Source of the DNA: Bradyrhizobium sp. AZCC 1610
GTDB taxonomy: Bacteria > Pseudomonadota > Alphaproteobacteria > Rhizobiales > Xanthobacteraceae
Direction of reading: 5' to 3'
DNA length: 64,000 nt
Assembly: GCF_036924515.1 (NCBI RefSeq)
Contig: NZ_JAZHRR010000001.1
Location: 4,125,001 to 4,189,000, forward strand
Shown here: one piece after another, positions 28,501 to 38,911 of the stretch
Layout: each line of letters begins with the position of its first letter
Position numbering within the stretch: position 1 is the stretch's first letter
Notes under the pieces: model-generated
Databases searched by the model: none
What the model was told of the DNA's origin: nothing
Seen by the model: the letters and a program-made list of their open reading frames with translations, nothing else
Made by a program: the position numbers and the translations under genes

Positions 28501-29399
28501 TGCCTTCCCGCCGGACGCTAAAAACAGCGCGTGCGCTGCAGACGTCAACGACACAGATCGTCATGCTTGGCACAGGCACGCCGCGCCCTGATCCCGCGCG
28601 GTCCGGACCCGCGACCGCCATCGTGGTGAATGGAACGCCATATTTGGTTGATTTCGGCCCGGGCGTCGTCCGTCGCGTGGCAGCGGCGTACAACAAGGGC
28701 GTAACTGCGCTCGGACCCGCCGCAGGCGGAATAAAGACGGCCTTCCTGACCCATATGCACGCGGACCACACCGCCGGCTATCCGGACCTCATCCTCACGC
28801 CGTGGATTCTCGGCCGTAAAGAGCCGATCGAAGTCTATGGTCCCAAGGGCCTCCGCGCTATGACGAAGCACGTACTGAGCGCCTGGACGATCGACATCAA
28901 CAATCGCGTCAACGGTATCGACCGGCTGCCGCGGGCGGGATGCCGGGTCGTTGTGCACGAGATAACGCAAGGAGAGATCTACTCCGACGGCAATATCCGC
29001 GTCACGGCCTTTCCGGTGCGACACGGACTGAAGCACGCCTACGGCTTTCGGTTTGAGACGCCCGATAAAGTCATCGTCTTGTCAGGGGATACAGCGCCGA
29101 CTCCAAACCTTGCCGAGCATTGTGCCGGTTGCGACGTGCTGATTCACGAGACCTATTCGCAACACACTTACGAGAAGGTCTCGCCCAAGTGGCAACGGTA
29201 CCGTCGAACCCATCATACTTCCTCCAGGGAGCTCGCTGCGCTTGCCTCGCGGGCCAAGCCGGGCCTGCTGGTGCTCTATCACCGTGCAAACGCCGGCGGC
29301 GCGTTGACGCTTGCCGACCCGGAAGAGGCCGTATTGAAGGAGATCAAGCAACACTATGACGGCCGCGTGATGACCGCCCACGATCTTGACGTGATCTGA
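28497..29399 (+). CDS. MBL-fold metallo-hydrolase (RNase Z / arylsulfatase-like)
   Basis: 300 residues. Metal motif THMHADHTAGYPD (HxHxDH) near residues 83-95, LGTGTPRPDPARSGPATAIVV at the start of the beta-lactamase fold, SGDTAPTPNLAEHCAGCDVLIHE with the metal-binding Asp and His, and a late His in LLVLYHRAN. This pattern matches RNase Z-like and AtsA-type hydrolases. ATG 28497 overlaps the Bug gene stop, so both are in one transcript with the LysR gene opposite. Probably a hydrolase for the ligand of the Bug protein (inference). Confidence 0.9.
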   Translation: MMPSRRTLKTARALQTSTTQIVMLGTGTPRPDPARSGPATAIVVNGTPYLVDFGPGVVRRVAAAYNKGVTALGPAAGGIKTAFLTHMHADHTAGYPDLILTPWILGRKEPIEVYGPKGLRAMTKHVLSAWTIDINNRVNGIDRLPRAGCRVVVHEITQGEIYSDGNIRVTAFPVRHGLKHAYGFRFETPDKVIVLSGDTAPTPNLAEHCAGCDVLIHETYSQHTYEKVSPKWQRYRRTHHTSSRELAALASRAKPGLLVLYHRANAGGALTLADPEEAVLKEIKQHYDGRVMTAHDLDVI

Positions 29400-29408
29400 G
29401 GCGCGCCG

Positions 29409-31019
29409 TCACTTATCCAGCCACACATCCTCGAACCGCAAATTGTTGTACTGGCTGTTGTCGTGCGGCCGGAAATTCTTCACATAAGGCTGCCAGCAAT
29501 TGCCGGCCGATGAGTGCAGGATGATCGGCCGCGCTGCATCCTCGACCAATAACCGCTCGATGTCCCAGACCATCTTTCTGCGCTTTTCCTTGTCGAGCTC
29601 GCTCGATTGCGCGGTCAGCAGCCGGTCGACCTCGGCATTGCAATACTGCGTGTAATTGCGCTCCGACTTGCAGGAATAGTTCTCGACGATGTTGCCGTCG
29701 GGATCGTCGACGCTGACGCCGGTCACGTTCAGTCCGATCGTGTAATCCTTCTTTGCCAGCCGCGCGTACCAGCGCGGCGTGTCGAGAATGTCGAGTTCGC
29801 TCGTGATGTAGATCTTCTTGAGCTGGTCGGTCAGGATCACGGCGGGATCGCGATAGGTCGGCAGGTTCCGGGTCTGGATCTTGATCTGCAGCGGTTTGGC
29901 GTCGCTGTAGCCGAGCTTCTGCATGATCGCCTGCGCCTCGGCGATGTTCTTTTCGGCATCGGGACCGTAGCCGGTCAGATCAGTCACCATTTCCGGTGGC
30001 ATGCCCCATTCGCCCTCGGGCTTCGCCAGCATCGCCCCGCCCATGCGCGCCAGCCCTTCCATCAGGATGGTGTTGAAGGGCTTGCGGTCCAGCGCCAGCG
30101 ACATGGCCTTTCGGATATCCGGATTGTCGAACGGCGGGTTGACGCGGTTGACCATCAAATTGATCTGGGTTCCCGTCGTCGTCATCTCGCAAATCGCGTG
30201 CGGCGCGCGCGCCTTCATGTCCTTCATCAGGGGAACACTGACGTCGGAGGGAAAGGTGATGTCGTAGTCGCCGGTGGCGAACGCCAGCATGCGCGTGGCG
30301 CGGCTGTCGATCATCCGGAACGTGATCTCGTCGAGATAGGGCCGGTCCTTCTTCCAGTAATCGGGATTGCGCACCAGGCGAATGGACTCGCCGCGCTTGA
30401 ACTCGACGAATTTGAACGGGCCGGTGCCGACCGGCCTGGTGCGCATGACCTGCTGCGGCACGTGGCAGGGATAGACCGGCGAAAACGCGCTCGCGAGCAA
30501 TACCGGCAGGCTGGGTTGTGGCTCGCTCAGCTCAAACGTTGCCTCATGATCGCTGTTGACGCTGACGTCCTGCAGCTTGGTGTACCAGACCTTGCGCGGA
30601 TTGCGCTTGAAGTCCTGGGTCTCGGTCTTGCCGATCAGCATCCGCCAGGTGCACTGCACGTCCTTTGCGGTGAATGGCTGGCCGTCGTGCCATTTTACGC
30701 CCTGCCTCAACTTGAAGGTCAATTTGGTGTTGGTGGAATCCCAGGACCAGCTTTCCGCCAGATCGGGAACGACAGTATCGATGCTTTCGTGGACCTTGGC
30801 GGGATCGAACACGACGAGATTGTTGAAGATCGCCGCGAACGGCGTGACCGAGGCAATCGTCGCTTCTTCGTGCAGCGAGGTCGAGGGCGGATTGTCGTTG
30901 TGATAGAGCCGCAGCGTGCCGCCCTTTTTCTGCGCCGCGGCGGGAACCGCCGTGAGCAATGCGATGCAAAGCGTAGCCACGGATACGGTGAGTTCGCGTG
31001 ACAACCGACTGGCGCGCAT
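29409..31019 (-). CDS. Orphan peptide-type ABC substrate-binding protein (SBP_bac_5)
   Basis: 536 residues. Signal peptide to about residue 29 (PAAAQK), then KGGTLRLYHNDNPPSTSLHE, TFKLRQGVKWHDGQPFTAKDVQCTWRML and PVGTGPFKFVEFKRGESI, all typical of family-5 binding proteins. No permease or ATPase genes adjoin it. It converges with the metallo-hydrolase gene and is one of the genes lying between the transglutaminase and Anbu genes. Confidence 0.92.
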   Translation of the reverse strand: MRASRLSRELTVSVATLCIALLTAVPAAAQKKGGTLRLYHNDNPPSTSLHEEATIASVTPFAAIFNNLVVFDPAKVHESIDTVVPDLAESWSWDSTNTKLTFKLRQGVKWHDGQPFTAKDVQCTWRMLIGKTETQDFKRNPRKVWYTKLQDVSVNSDHEATFELSEPQPSLPVLLASAFSPVYPCHVPQQVMRTRPVGTGPFKFVEFKRGESIRLVRNPDYWKKDRPYLDEITFRMIDSRATRMLAFATGDYDITFPSDVSVPLMKDMKARAPHAICEMTTTGTQINLMVNRVNPPFDNPDIRKAMSLALDRKPFNTILMEGLARMGGAMLAKPEGEWGMPPEMVTDLTGYGPDAEKNIAEAQAIMQKLGYSDAKPLQIKIQTRNLPTYRDPAVILTDQLKKIYITSELDILDTPRWYARLAKKDYTIGLNVTGVSVDDPDGNIVENYSCKSERNYTQYCNAEVDRLLTAQSSELDKEKRRKMVWDIERLLVEDAARPIILHSSAGNCWQPYVKNFRPHDNSQYNNLRFEDVWLDK

Positions 31020-31082
31020 GATGACCTCCCAGTGTTTCTTGTTCTTGTGGGACAGCCAGCGTGCCGGAGGCGGCAGACTTAA

Positions 31083-31472
31083 TCAATATTCGCAAGCCCG
31101 ATAGTTGGAGGCGGCGCAGGCTCCCGCCATGGCCTCAGCCTGCGACATTTCCGCAGGGGTCATGGTCCTCGCGACTTCGCGCAAGCTCGCCCTCGCCTTG
31201 GCATCGCCGCGCTTGGCGGCAAGGCTGAACCACATGAAGGCGCGGGAGGGCCTGGGCGCCAAGCCCTCGCCTTTGCGATACATCGTTCCGATCTGGGTCT
31301 GCGTCCTGGGATTGCCCGCTTCCGCCAGCGGGCGGAACAGCCGGATCGCCGGCACATAGTCGCCGCGGTTATAGGCCACCATTCCGTCTTCCCAAGGTCC
31401 GGCTAGCGCATGGGTGCAGCCAAGGAAGAGGAACGTCGCCATAATCGCGCTTGTCAGAGCTGCTTTCTGCAT
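31083..31472 (-). CDS. Secreted Sel1-repeat protein
   Basis: 129 residues with a signal peptide (about residues 1-24, ending HALAG; a Cys at 19 could instead make it a lipoprotein). Two Sel1/TPR-like helical repeats follow: AYNRGDYVPAIRLFRPLAEAGNPRTQTQIG and MYRKGEGLAPRPSRAFMWFSLAAKRGDAKAR. Two Cys lie near the C-terminus. Probably a periplasmic protein-protein adaptor. Divergent from the Anbu gene. Confidence 0.8.
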   Translation of the reverse strand: MQKAALTSAIMATFLFLGCTHALAGPWEDGMVAYNRGDYVPAIRLFRPLAEAGNPRTQTQIGTMYRKGEGLAPRPSRAFMWFSLAAKRGDAKARASLREVARTMTPAEMSQAEAMAGACAASNYRACEY

Positions 31473-31608
31473 GCCTACCCCGCCGTCCCGTAGGGCATGT
31501 TTTACCCGCCCGGCGCATGCCGCGCCGCGGGGAATTGGGGTTGGATGCCCCCCTGAAATTGGCTACTAGTCTGGCGCCGAAAAAATCAGGCGCGTTCGGG
31601 GATCGGGA

Positions 31609-32367
31609 ATGACCTATTGCTGCGGAATTCTGGTGCGGGACGGTCTCGTCATGATCGCGGATACCCGCACCAATGCCGGCCTCGACAACGTCTCGACCTT
31701 CCGCAAGCTTCATATTTTTAGTAAGCCCGGCGAGCGCATCATGGCGATCGCCAGCGCCGGCAACCTGGCGATCAGCCAGTCGGTGCTCTCAACACTGACC
31801 GAGGGCGTCGAGGACCCCAACACCGGTGAGGTCGAGACGCTGATGAACGCGCCGACCATGTTCCAGGCGGCGCAGCGCATCGGGCGGGCGATCCGCCTGG
31901 TGCATGCCACCGAAGGTCCGGCGCTGCAATCCGAAGACGTCAGCTTCGACGTCTCCTTCCTGTTCGGCGGACAGATCAAGGGCTCGCGGATGCGGCTGTT
32001 CATGGTCTACACCGCCGGCAATTTCATCGAATGCACCACCGACACGCCCTATTTGCAGATCGGCGAGCACAAATACGGCAAGCCGGTGCTCGACCGCGCG
32101 ATGCATTACGACGTCGAACTGTATGAGGCGCTGAAGACCGGCCTGATCTCGATGGATTCGACCATGCGCTCCAATCTCGGCGTCGGCCTGCCGATCGACG
32201 TTCTGGTGGTGCGCACGGATGCCTGCGAGGCCGATCTCAACCACCGCATCGAGGCCGGCGAGCCCTATTTCCACGATCTGCGTTCCCGCTGGTCGGCGGC
32301 ACTGCGCGCGGCGCACCAGAATATTCCAAGACCACCCTACAAGACCGAAACAGAAGCAAAAAACTGA
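31609..32367 (+). CDS. Anbu, proteasome-like peptidase (ancestral beta subunit)
   Basis: 252 residues. Starts [24 protein letters not shown]: removal of Met would expose Thr as the N-terminal nucleophile, and Asp18 and Lys33 (precursor numbering) occupy the positions of the proteasome catalytic Asp and Lys. Anbu proteins assemble into open helical rings and are typically encoded beside circularly permuted ATP-grasp, alpha-E and transglutaminase genes. Here those genes end at 26394, so the usual operon is split by about 5.2 kb. The 3' end is 13 bases from the SDR start. Confidence 0.93.
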   Translation: MTYCCGILVRDGLVMIADTRTNAGLDNVSTFRKLHIFSKPGERIMAIASAGNLAISQSVLSTLTEGVEDPNTGEVETLMNAPTMFQAAQRIGRAIRLVHATEGPALQSEDVSFDVSFLFGGQIKGSRMRLFMVYTAGNFIECTTDTPYLQIGEHKYGKPVLDRAMHYDVELYEALKTGLISMDSTMRSNLGVGLPIDVLVVRTDACEADLNHRIEAGEPYFHDLRSRWSAALRAAHQNIPRPPYKTETEAKN

Positions 32368-32380
32368 AGGCGAGGAAAAC

Positions 32381-33145
32381 ATGGCCGACCCAACAAACAG
32401 AATCGCAATCGTGACCGGTGCAGGCACCGGCGTCGGGCGCGCCGCATCGCTGGCGCTGATGAATGCGGGATTCACCGTGGTGCTCGCCGGGCGTCGCATG
32501 GAGATGCTGGAGGAAACCAAGAAGCTCGGCGACAACATCGGCAAGAGCCTGTGCGTGTCCGCCGACATGACCAACCCCGGCTCGATCGCAGCCCTGTTCG
32601 CCAAGGTGATGGACACCTACGGCCGGCTCGACGTTCTCTTCAACAATGCCGGCATGGGCGCACCGCCGGTGAATTTCGAAGACCTCAGCCTCGAGCAGTG
32701 GCAGGCGGTGGTGAACACCAACCTCACCGGGCCGTTCCTGTGCACGCAGCACGCCTTCCGCATCATGAAGGACCAGAAGCCGCGCGGCGGCCGCATCATC
32801 AACAACGGCTCGATCTCGGCACACGCGCCGCGGCCGTTCTCTGCCGCCTACACCTCAACCAAGCACGCGATCACCGGCCTGACCAAGGCGTCCAATCTCG
32901 ACGGCCGCATGTACGACATCGCGGTCGGCCAGGTCGACATCGGCAACGCCGCGACCCCGATGACGGATCGCATGGTCGCCGGCCCCGGCGTGATGCAGCC
33001 CGATGGCACGATGAAACACGAGCCGCGCATGGACGCAAAGGCGGTCGGCGACGCGGTCGCCTACATGGCCGGCCTGCCGCTCGACGCCAACGTGCTGTTC
33101 ATGACGGTCATGGCGACCAAGATGCCGTTTGTGGGGCGGGGGTAA
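32381..33145 (+). CDS. SDR family oxidoreductase
   Basis: 254 residues. Rossmann start [18 protein letters not shown] with the TGxxxGxG motif, NNAG at about residue 88, catalytic Ser in NNGSIS and Tyr/Lys in [12 protein letters not shown]. Classical short-chain dehydrogenase. ATG 32381 is preceded by GAGG; 13 bases after Anbu, so it is probably co-transcribed. Substrate not predictable. Confidence 0.92.
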   Translation: MADPTNRIAIVTGAGTGVGRAASLALMNAGFTVVLAGRRMEMLEETKKLGDNIGKSLCVSADMTNPGSIAALFAKVMDTYGRLDVLFNNAGMGAPPVNFEDLSLEQWQAVVNTNLTGPFLCTQHAFRIMKDQKPRGGRIINNGSISAHAPRPFSAAYTSTKHAITGLTKASNLDGRMYDIAVGQVDIGNAATPMTDRMVAGPGVMQPDGTMKHEPRMDAKAVGDAVAYMAGLPLDANVLFMTVMATKMPFVGRG

Positions 33146-33155
33146 GCGCGTTCTC

Positions 33156-33272
33156 GTGCCCCGGACGCAGCGCGGCATGAAGTGCTGCGCTGCAGAGCCG
33201 GGGGCCATACGCTGCACGATGGGTCCCGGCTCTGCGGAGCAGCGTGAAGACGCTGCACCGCGTCCGGGACAC
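33156..33272. repeat. Palindromic repeat, copy 1 of a pair
   Basis: gtgccccggacgcagcgcgg ... ccgcgtccgggacac, with an inner gagccggg / cccggctc arm pair. It recurs at 33573-33693 in the same orientation with similar sequence. The two copies bracket the MFS remnant. Confidence 0.8.
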
Positions 33273-33284
33273 GGCAGCCGCCCC

Positions 33285-33519
33285 CTACTCCAGCCGCTCC
33301 ACCTTCCCGCAGCGCCGGAAACAGCTTCATCCATAGCAACGCGATCGCGATGGTGCCGACGCCGCCGAGAACGGCGGCCGGCACAGTGCCGAACAGCGCC
33401 GCCGTGACGCCGCTCTCGAACTGGCTGGCGAAGCGTGAGAGGCTACGCGACAACAGGGAGAACAGGAACGGCCGGTGCCTGAGCAGGTCGCGGGCGCCGA
33501 CAGGCGTGGTGGCGGACAT
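33285..33519 (-). pseudogene. MFS transporter remnant: N-terminus joined to C-terminus, frameshifted
   Basis: The start MSATTPVGARDLLRHRPFLF and following SLLSRSLSRFASQ look like the first helix of an MFS exporter. They run directly into FESGVTAALFGTVPAAVLGG and GTIAIALLWMKLFPAL, which look like its last helix. Only about 78 codons remain of an expected 400 or so, so the middle has been deleted in frame. After FPALR the frame has an extra G; removing it gives KVERLE and a TAG at 33285, a plausible original end. The family assignment rests on recollection of this class of sequence. Confidence 0.65.
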
Positions 33520-33572
33520 ATCCGAGCGGTGACGCCAGGCTGTTGTCAATGGCTGCGGTTGATGGGGCTCAC

Positions 33573-33693
33573 GTGTCCCCGGACGCAGCGCGGCGCGAAT
33601 GCTGCGCTGCTGAGCCGGGCCCATTCCGCGTGGCGTGAGATGGGTCCCGGCTCTGCGGCGCAACGCTAAGGCGCTGCACCGCGTCCGGGACAC
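33573..33693. repeat. Palindromic repeat, copy 2 of a pair
   Basis: gtgtccccggacgcagcgcgg ... gctgcaccgcgtccgggacac; same layout as 33156-33272. It lies immediately upstream of the nucleoside transporter gene. Confidence 0.8.
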
Positions 33694-33754
33694 CAGTTGG
33701 GTTTTCACGAACCGGCAAGGCTGGCATAATCGTTTCCGGGGTTCTGGGGGATTC

Positions 33755-35005
33755 ATGCTGCAACTGCAATCGGCGTTCGGCGTGCTGGCGTTGCTGGCGA
33801 TAGCGTGGTCGCTCAGCGAAAGCCGCCGCGCGGTCTCGTTGCGGCAAATGGCGGTCGGGCTTGCCGTCACCGTTATCACCGCGCTGGTGCTGCTCAAGCT
33901 GCCGCCGGTGGCGAAGGCGTTCGGCGCCATCAATGACGCCGTCAACACCATCTCGGCTGCATCCCGCGCCGGCACGTCGTTCGTGTTCGGTTACCTCGGC
34001 GGCGGCGCGCTGCCGTTCGACCTCAAGGCGCCGGGTGCGGATTTCATCCTGGCGTTTCAGGCGCTGCCGATTGTGCTGGTCATGAGCGTTCTCACGACGC
34101 TACTGTTCTATTGGCGCGTGCTGCCGCCGATCGTGCGCGGCATGGCATGGATGCTGGAGCGCACGCTCGGCGTTGGCGGCGCGGTGGGACTGTCGACCGC
34201 GTCGAATATCTTTCTCGGCATGGTCGAGGCGCCGCTGTTCATCCGCCCGTATCTGGCGCAGCTCACGCGCAGCGAATTGTTCCTGGTCATGACCGGCGGC
34301 ATGGCCGGCATCGCCGGCACCGTGCTGGTGCTCTACGCCACCTTCCTTGCGCCGCTGATCCCGGATGCGGCGGCGCATTTCGTCATCGCCTCCGTGCTGG
34401 GCGCGCCGGCGGCCATTCTCGTCAGCCTGATCATCGTTCCGGAGACTTCGGACAAGCGCACCGGCGGCTCACTGGCCGATCCCGACATGCATGCCTCCTC
34501 CACGATGGACGCCATCGCCAAGGGCACCACGGCGGGACTTGAACTTCTCCTGAACATCGTCGCCATGCTGCTGGTGCTGGTAGCGCTGGTCTTTCTCGTC
34601 AACGCCATCCTCGGGCTGTTGCCCGAGATCGGCGGCGCCAAAATTTCGCTGCAGCGTTTACTCGGGCTTCTGATGGCGCCCGTGTGCTGGCTGATGGGCT
34701 TGCCCTGGCCGCAGGCGATCACGGCGGGCAGCCTGATGGGCACCAAGACCGTGCTCAATGAATTGATCGCCTATGTCGACCTGTCGAAACTCGGCACCGA
34801 TGCGCTCGACCCGCGCTCGCGGCTGATCATGCTCTATGCGATGTGCGGCTTTGCCAATTTTGCCAGCCTCGGCATCATGATCGGCGGCCTCGGGACGATG
34901 GCACCGGAGCGGCGCGAGGAGATCAATGCGCTGGGGTTGAAGTCGATCGTCTCGGGCACGCTGACGACGTGTTTGATGGGCGCAGTGGTGGGGGTGATGA
35001 CGTAG
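33755..35005 (+). CDS. Concentrative nucleoside transporter (CNT/NupC family)
   Basis: 416 residues with about ten hydrophobic segments. CNT signatures: FVFGYLGGGALPFDL with the re-entrant loop Gly run, STASNIFLGMVEAPLFIRPYLAQLTRSELF (nucleoside-binding region) and GTKTVLNELIAYVDL, plus CGFANFASLGIMIGGLG near the C-terminus. Imports nucleosides with H+ or Na+. ATG 33755 follows a G-rich site; the frame is open upstream through the palindromic repeat. Confidence 0.92.
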   Translation: MLQLQSAFGVLALLAIAWSLSESRRAVSLRQMAVGLAVTVITALVLLKLPPVAKAFGAINDAVNTISAASRAGTSFVFGYLGGGALPFDLKAPGADFILAFQALPIVLVMSVLTTLLFYWRVLPPIVRGMAWMLERTLGVGGAVGLSTASNIFLGMVEAPLFIRPYLAQLTRSELFLVMTGGMAGIAGTVLVLYATFLAPLIPDAAAHFVIASVLGAPAAILVSLIIVPETSDKRTGGSLADPDMHASSTMDAIAKGTTAGLELLLNIVAMLLVLVALVFLVNAILGLLPEIGGAKISLQRLLGLLMAPVCWLMGLPWPQAITAGSLMGTKTVLNELIAYVDLSKLGTDALDPRSRLIMLYAMCGFANFASLGIMIGGLGTMAPERREEINALGLKSIVSGTLTTCLMGAVVGVMT

Positions 35006-35016
35006 CCCGGCAGCCC

Positions 35017-35104
35017 GTAGCCCGGATGGAGCGGAGCGCAATCCGGGACTCTTGCTCAATCGCTCCTACCGTTCCCGGATTTCGCTTCGCTCCATCCGGG
35101 CTAC
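35017..35104. repeat. REP repeat (gtagcccggatgg family)
   Basis: gtagcccggatggagcggag ... ctccatccgggctac, an interrupted palindrome between convergent genes. A second copy is at 55065-55153. Confidence 0.8.
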
Positions 35105-35108
35105 AAGA

Positions 35109-35657
35109 TCAACTCGCCAACTCCACCGTCTTGAACTCCGCCGGCAAAATCACTTCCAGCAATTCGACGTCGTCGGAATAATCCATGATCAGATGCTTGA
35201 TGCGCGGCGGCTGGGTCCAGGCGCTGCCCTCTTTCATCAGCGTCTCGCCCTGGCCTTCCATGTAGGTCTTCACCCAGCCCTTGAGCACGTAGACCATCTG
35301 GAATTCGACGTCGTGGTAATGCAGTTTTGAAACTTCCGCCGGATTGCAGGGCCCCTGCAGGCGGATCACATGCGCCTGCGCCAGGCCGTGCGTCGCGTCC
35401 GCGATGCCGAGGTCGCGGTATTTCGCGTAGGTGCGCAGCCCGTCGGCCTTGAAATCCTCTTCGCGGTGATGGCTGATGGCAATGCGCTGCTTCGGCCGCG
35501 CCTTGGACTTGACGGCCTTTGACTTCGCGGCGGACACGCGTCCCTTGGACTTGATGGTCTTGCGCGCGGAGGATTTGGCGGCGGTCTGGTGCCCCGTCCA
35601 TTTCTTCTTCACCGCGGTCTTGGCTGCGGCTTTTGATGTCGCCTTCTGCTTGGCCAT
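35109..35657 (-). CDS. Cupin-domain protein with Lys/Ala-rich histone H1-like N-terminal tail
   Basis: 182 residues in two parts. Residues 1-58 are Lys/Ala/Ser-rich with many AAK, SKA and VKSKA motifs, like histone H1 or bacterial H1-like tails. Residues about 70-182 form a small cupin: QAHVIRLQGPCNPAEVSKLHYHDVEF has the metal-type His pair, and GWVKTYMEGQGETLMKEGSAWTQPPRIKH the second conserved motif. The cupin might bind a small ligand while the tail contacts DNA or RNA; this is inference. Convergent with the nucleoside transporter. Confidence 0.85.
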   Translation of the reverse strand: MAKQKATSKAAAKTAVKKKWTGHQTAAKSSARKTIKSKGRVSAAKSKAVKSKARPKQRIAISHHREEDFKADGLRTYAKYRDLGIADATHGLAQAHVIRLQGPCNPAEVSKLHYHDVEFQMVYVLKGWVKTYMEGQGETLMKEGSAWTQPPRIKHLIMDYSDDVELLEVILPAEFKTVELAS

Positions 35658-35761
35658 TGGTGCCTCCCTTGTTGATGCAGGGAGGCTACCACGAATTCAA
35701 TTTCACAGGATGGGCAAAGGCGCGCTTCGCGCCGTGCTCACCCTACAAAATCAGCGCGCTT

Positions 35762-36049
35762 TCAATGCAGCCTGAACACGCCGTCGACGGCGCGCAGCTC
35801 GGCCGGCTTGATCAGCTTGCAATGCGCTACCGTCACCGAGAACAGCGGACCATCGAGCTTCTCGTGCCAGAAGGCGAGGAAATCCTTCAGCGCCGGGAAT
35901 TTCGGGCAAAGATCGTAGTTCTGCCAGACATAGGTCTGCAGCAATGAGGGATGATCCGGCATCCGATAAAGGATTTGCGCCGTCGTCAGCCCGTAACCCA
36001 GCACCTGCTTCCGGAAATCGTCGGAAGCAACTCCAACCTGCGAGACCAT
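35762..36049 (-). CDS. usg: Usg family protein
   Basis: 95 residues, function unknown. The sequence DFRKQVLGYGLTTAQILYRM and PDHPSLLQTYVWQNYDLCPKFP is characteristic of the small alphaproteobacterial Usg family, named for its position upstream of trp genes elsewhere; no trp gene is present here. ATG 36049 is chosen because GGAGG precedes it and the result has family length; the open frame extends 37 codons further 5' without a site. Confidence 0.85.
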   Translation of the reverse strand: MVSQVGVASDDFRKQVLGYGLTTAQILYRMPDHPSLLQTYVWQNYDLCPKFPALKDFLAFWHEKLDGPLFSVTVAHCKLIKPAELRAVDGVFRLH

Positions 36050-36198
36050 GCCAAACCTCCATTGCTGGAAGCGCATTTCACGTGGTGGCCACACACCGAG
36101 CCACCCCGGCGGAGATGCGCTCACATGAGAGAAATGTGACGCACGAGACCAACCCATCACAAGCCTAAATGTTTAACGATCTGTTGAAAAAGGTCGCG

Positions 36199-36225
36199 TT
36201 AGCAGCACCTTACCGCACGTGCTAA
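36199..36225. promoter_or_regulatory. Degenerate upstream CIRCE-like element
   Basis: TTAGCAGCA - 9 bases - ACGTGCTAA. The CIRCE consensus is TTAGCACTC-N9-GAGTGCTAA. Six of nine left-arm and seven of nine right-arm positions are kept, with exact spacing. It lies 75 bases upstream of the better-placed element, so HrcA could bind both. Confidence 0.4.
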
Positions 36226-36273
36226 TACGGGGTCCCGGGGCCCCGCCGCCCCGGTTAATCATGATTAATCAAA

Positions 36274-36300
36274 TTGGCAGCCGTCATATTTGAGTGCCAA
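36274..36300. promoter_or_regulatory. CIRCE operator upstream of groESL
   Basis: TTGGCAGCC - GTCATATTT - GAGTGCCAA: right arm is a perfect CIRCE half-site variant, left arm differs at two positions, spacer is the canonical 9 bases. Located 131 bases before the groES ATG. Indicates repression by HrcA. A perfect 14-bp palindrome TTAATCATGATTAA lies just upstream (36255-36268). Confidence 0.75.
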
Positions 36301-36431
36301 TTTTTCTGCTAGAAGCCCTTGTCCCCCGAACAAGACTGGCTTATGTCCACCGCAGCCGAGCTGGCACTCGCCTGCCCGGACTGCCAAAATTCCAGAATTC
36401 GACAACATCTTCAGAAACTTAGGAGGACTGC

Positions 36432-36749
36432 ATGAAATTCCGTCCGCTTCACGACCGCGTCGTGGTCAAGCGCATCGACGCCGAAGAGAAGACCGCTGGC
36501 GGCATCATCATTCCGGACAGTGCCAAGGAAAAGCCCTCGCAGGGCGAAATCACCGCCGTGGGCCCGGGCGGCCGCGACGAAGCCGGCAAGCTGATCCCGA
36601 TCGACCTCAAGGTCGGCGACCGCGTGCTGTTCGGCAAATGGTCGGGCACCGAGGTCAAGATCGACGGTGAAGAACTCCTGATCATGAAGGAGTCCGACAT
36701 CATGGGCGTTCTCACCGACGTTCCCGCCAGCAAGAAGAAGGCTGCCTAA
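36432..36749 (+). CDS. groES: Co-chaperonin GroES
   Basis: 105 residues. Starts [35 protein letters not shown] with the mobile loop that contacts GroEL; SDIMGVL near the end. Caps the GroEL cavity in the cytoplasm. GGAGGA ribosome-binding site. First gene of the heat-shock operon; groEL starts 91 bases downstream. Confidence 0.98.
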   Translation: MKFRPLHDRVVVKRIDAEEKTAGGIIIPDSAKEKPSQGEITAVGPGGRDEAGKLIPIDLKVGDRVLFGKWSGTEVKIDGEELLIMKESDIMGVLTDVPASKKKAA

Positions 36750-36810
36750 GCGCTTCGCCCGCACCGCTCACCCTGAGGAGCGCCCGCGCGGCGCCTCCCC
36801 GACAGGGTGA

Positions 36811-38484
<1,674 letters not shown>

Positions 38485-38554
38485 TCCAGCCTTTCCCGGG
38501 CGCGGTGCGGCATTCATGCCGCTCCGCAGAACCGGGACCTCGCTCGAAAAATGC

Positions 38555-38582
38555 AAAACTCCGGCAGAAATGCCGGGGTTTT
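38555..38582 (+). terminator. Rho-independent terminator of groESL
   Basis: AAAACTCCGGCA - GAAA - TGCCGGGGTTTT: a stem of up to 12 bp with a GNRA-type tetraloop, merging into a T-rich run. About 70 bases after the groEL stop. Confidence 0.88.
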
Positions 38583-38911
38583 TGTTTGGGCAGGACGATG
38601 GTGATGCCCGCCACACAACGCGGGAATTTCCCCCGCAACGCTACGCTGAAGAAAAGGCTTCCTGCGTCCTCGGATATCCTTGTTATGCACAGCGTTGTGT
38701 AAAATATACCATCGTTTGTATTGACAAATCCGGAAAAAATTTCGCGCGAGAGTCGCAATTCGAACCGACGCACTCCTTCTCTTAGCGCAAAGTCGTATCG
38801 GGTCGGGGCTAATCAAGGCTCATCCAAAATCTGATCGAACACGGAGCGCGAGCTCTCGTGACGCTTGCGAGCGTCGCGGAGAATGCTTTCGCCTGAGAGG
38901 AGTAATGTTGC
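38583..38911. other. Intergenic region groEL terminator to phasin gene
   Basis: Relatively AT-rich around 38700-38760, including TTGACA at 38721-38726 followed by an A/T-rich stretch, a possible promoter for the phasin gene. No small gene recognised. Confidence 0.35.

Noticed and set aside
29607..31001. 464-codon plus-strand frame opposite the orphan binding protein
   Set aside because: Antisense shadow of a gene with signal peptide and family motifs.
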